Source: Chrysophaeum taylorii
Taxonomy: Eukaryota; Sar; Pelagophyceae; Pelagomonadales; Pelagomonadaceae
Assembly: GCA_029834535.1 (NCBI GenBank)
Contig: JAQMWT010000203.1
Location: 1-64,000 of the forward strand
Direction of reading: 5' to 3'
Length of the DNA: 64,000 bases
In this document: piece by piece, positions 62,315 to 64,000 of the stretch
Numbering within the stretch: the stretch's first letter is position 1
Layout: the number at the start of each line of letters is the position of its first letter
The notes under the pieces: generated by a model
The model's input: the letters and a program-made list of their open reading frames with translations, nothing else
Databases searched by the model: none
What the model was told of the DNA's origin: nothing
Made by a program: the position numbers and the translations under genes

Positions 62315-64000
62315 GTCGTTCGACAAATAGTAGTAGGGTTAGGTTGTGGCGAAACGATGGTGTGGCACCTTCGGCGTAGGTTGGCACCTATTCGCCTCTC
62401 GGGCGGGCCGGTTGGCAGCCGGAACGTTCGTAGTGGGACGGGGTATGGCCGGGGGGCGAAGACGGAAGGTTATCGACGAGTTGGTTGTCAGTCACATCGC
62501 GGTCTCCTCGTCGCATGGCTACAAGCTTGATGATCACTCTCCGCCGACCCACCTTTCGGCGCCCCTCGTCTACAGGCCCGTGATTCCGAACTGGCTCCTG
62601 TCGGTCCGGCCTGGCTCCCATGCTCGGGAGAGGTCTGAAGTTAGTTAGTTAGTTAGCACCTCTTCACAAGGCCATCGCGCCCGCCACAGGCCTCTCTCTG
62701 AGCGCGTGTTGAACGTTCAAAACGTCGGAGGGGAGGGGTCACCGTAGGCCAAGGCGGCGAAGAATCCCGCTGCGTGGCGCCCGCGACGCAGCGACCTGCG
62801 AGACGGTGAATGCGTTTTCTGCATGAACAAACTCCAAGGCGCGGGGGGTCCCTCGACTTGGGGAGGATTTTGTCGGTGACGGGCGAAGTTCCCGTCACCT
62901 TCTACGCGTGCTCGACTGTGTGCCGGAAGGACTGACTTCGCGCCGACGAAGAAAGCCTATTCAAGCGAGGTGCACGCAATGAGTCCGTCGCCGACTCTCC
63001 GACGCGCTCACGCGGCATCTGAACACGGACATTCGGCCTGGCGACGTTGTCCACGTCTTCGCGATCTATCGATCGCCCCATCGTAACTTCCTCGAGTGCG
63101 ACGGCGCGGTCGAAATTCGCTCCACTACGACTCAAGCTTGGGGACGGTCATGTTCACGGTGAACACCATCACGAACGATGGGGCTTGCAGGGGCTCGAGT
63201 CGCGCGGCATATCTCCATCCACCGCCGCCTCGCTGCTGTCGCCGCCGCTGAAGCGAAAGTCGATGTCGGGTGGGCCGCCGCCTAGCCCGACCAAGAAGGA
63301 GCTCAAGCGGCAGCTGTCACAACTCGAGAAGAAATTAGCGACGTTGCGCACCAGCCTCGAGTCGCAGTCCGACCGCGCCTTGCAGGCGGAGAGAGACCGC
63401 GACGCAGCGCACGACGAGACGCTCTCAACGCTGAGGTGGTGGCTGCGGCGGCGGAGGAGCGCCGAGAGCAGGCCGAGTTGCAGCTGGAGAAGGCTGTCAG
63501 TGTCGCCGCAGCTCGAGAGGAGCGGCTCGAGGTGCTGATCAACCGACACAAAGACGCCAATTCCAAGCAGCGCTCCCGCGACGCCGAGAAGCTCGAAGCC
63601 AAGATTGCCGAGCTCGAGGCCACCATGCAGCAGACGGACGAGGTGGCCAAGGAAGCGGCCGCGGCCGCCGGTGGAGACGCACCCGTGCTCGGCTCTCGCG
63701 TTCGAATCCGAAGGAGTACGGCAAGCTCCAGTCCAGTTACGCCGACGTCAACAAGCTCAACCGCGAGCTTCAATTGGATCTCTTCGCCGTCGCCGAAGGG
63801 CGCGCCGAGGCCAAGGAGGAGGAGGTCGGGCGGCTGCAAGAGCGAGTCGAAGAGCTTGATCAAAAAAGGGCGCAGATCTGGGTGCCTTCGAAGCCACAGG
63901 GCGCCGGCTCTGGGACGCCCTGGCCGTCCAAGCTCCGGCGGCTGTACATGAAACTTTTAGCACTTCGCGAGCTACCGGCCGAGATCTCCGAGGCTGTCGC
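62315..64000 (+). mobile_element. Element D: copy of the large element, cut by the window end
   Basis: Starts with GTCGTTCGACAAATAGTAG and TAGGGTTAGG like A and B; it is interrupted by a LINE family 2 insert at 62371-62655. The coding part starts with ATG about 63265 (MSGGPPPSPTKKELKRQLSQ) and shares the extra 8 bases at about 63690 that shift the frame in A and C. A 1-2 base change at about 63418 (GACGAGACGCTC) adds another shift. The coiled-coil block MPSSR-frame shadow aside, KLEAKIAELEATMQQTDEVA is intact. It continues beyond the window. Confidence 0.6.
62371..62655 (+). mobile_element. LINE family 2 3'-end insert with 6-bp TSD
   Basis: Interrupts element D: GTGTGGCACCT / CTTCACAAGG is contiguous in element B (about 37700-37720) but split here. 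GCACCT is duplicated at 62365-62370 and 62656-62661. The 3' end GGCCTGGCTCCCATG, CGGGAGAGGTC, GAAGTTAGTTAGTTAG matches the 3' end of the minus-strand copy at 32630-33168. Confidence 0.85.

Noticed and set aside
1-64000. tRNA genes, bacterial operons, Shine-Dalgarno sites, riboswitches
   Set aside because: None could be supported by eye; the window is eukaryotic and no cloverleaf with conserved B-box was noticed, though a tRNA search was not run.

Overview
The window looks like nuclear DNA of a unicellular eukaryotic alga. Evidence: GC-rich sequence, genes without operon structure, short GT-AG introns (44 to about 270 nt), 5S rRNA sequences with Pol III-type flanks, a JMJD4-like JmjC protein, Sfi1-type centrin-binding repeats, ribonuclease-inhibitor-type leucine-rich repeats, and abundant decayed hAT, LINE and Helitron remnants. 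The protein flavours resemble pelagophyte or haptophyte genomes, but that lineage guess is inference from memory, not a search result.

Layout. 1-7.4 kb: 3' part of an arylsulfotransferase gene, a 10-bp tandem array inside a broken reading frame, and an intact gene fusing a methyltransferase domain to a JMJD4-like JmjC domain. 7.5-26 kb: a transposon graveyard. Two unrelated families (a hAT-like transposase and an unidentified family called X here) each occur as an inverted pair around a fucosyltransferase-like gene (18456-19478, minus) and a LINE fragment. 25.9-28.3 kb: a secreted WW-domain protein and a DxD glycosyltransferase-like gene. 28.3-31.6 kb: an AT-richer minus-strand coding island, unlike everything around it, containing a 14-bp array of about 85 units. 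31.7-45 kb and 55.7-64 kb: a modular array made of 5S rRNA units, four copies (A-D) of an uncharacterised large transposon-like protein element, Helitron-helicase fragments with a minisatellite tail, and LINE insertions with target-site duplications. 45-54.6 kb: the Sfi1-like gene, a signal-peptide glycosyltransferase, and a 12-exon LRR gene built of one-repeat exons.

How the genes relate. There is no shared pathway. Several intact genes (arylsulfotransferase, fucosyltransferase-like, DxD transferase, GT1-type transferase) suggest modification of secreted or surface glycans, but they are separated by repeats and I see no sign of co-regulation. The mobile modules dominate: the 5S units sit at fixed positions next to copies A, B and D, and element-derived sequence lies directly upstream of the fucosyltransferase-like and Sfi1-like genes.

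Limits: no searches, folding or alignments were run. Exon boundaries are read by eye. Family names rest on motifs and remembered family patterns. Single-base indels could be genuine decay or assembly error.
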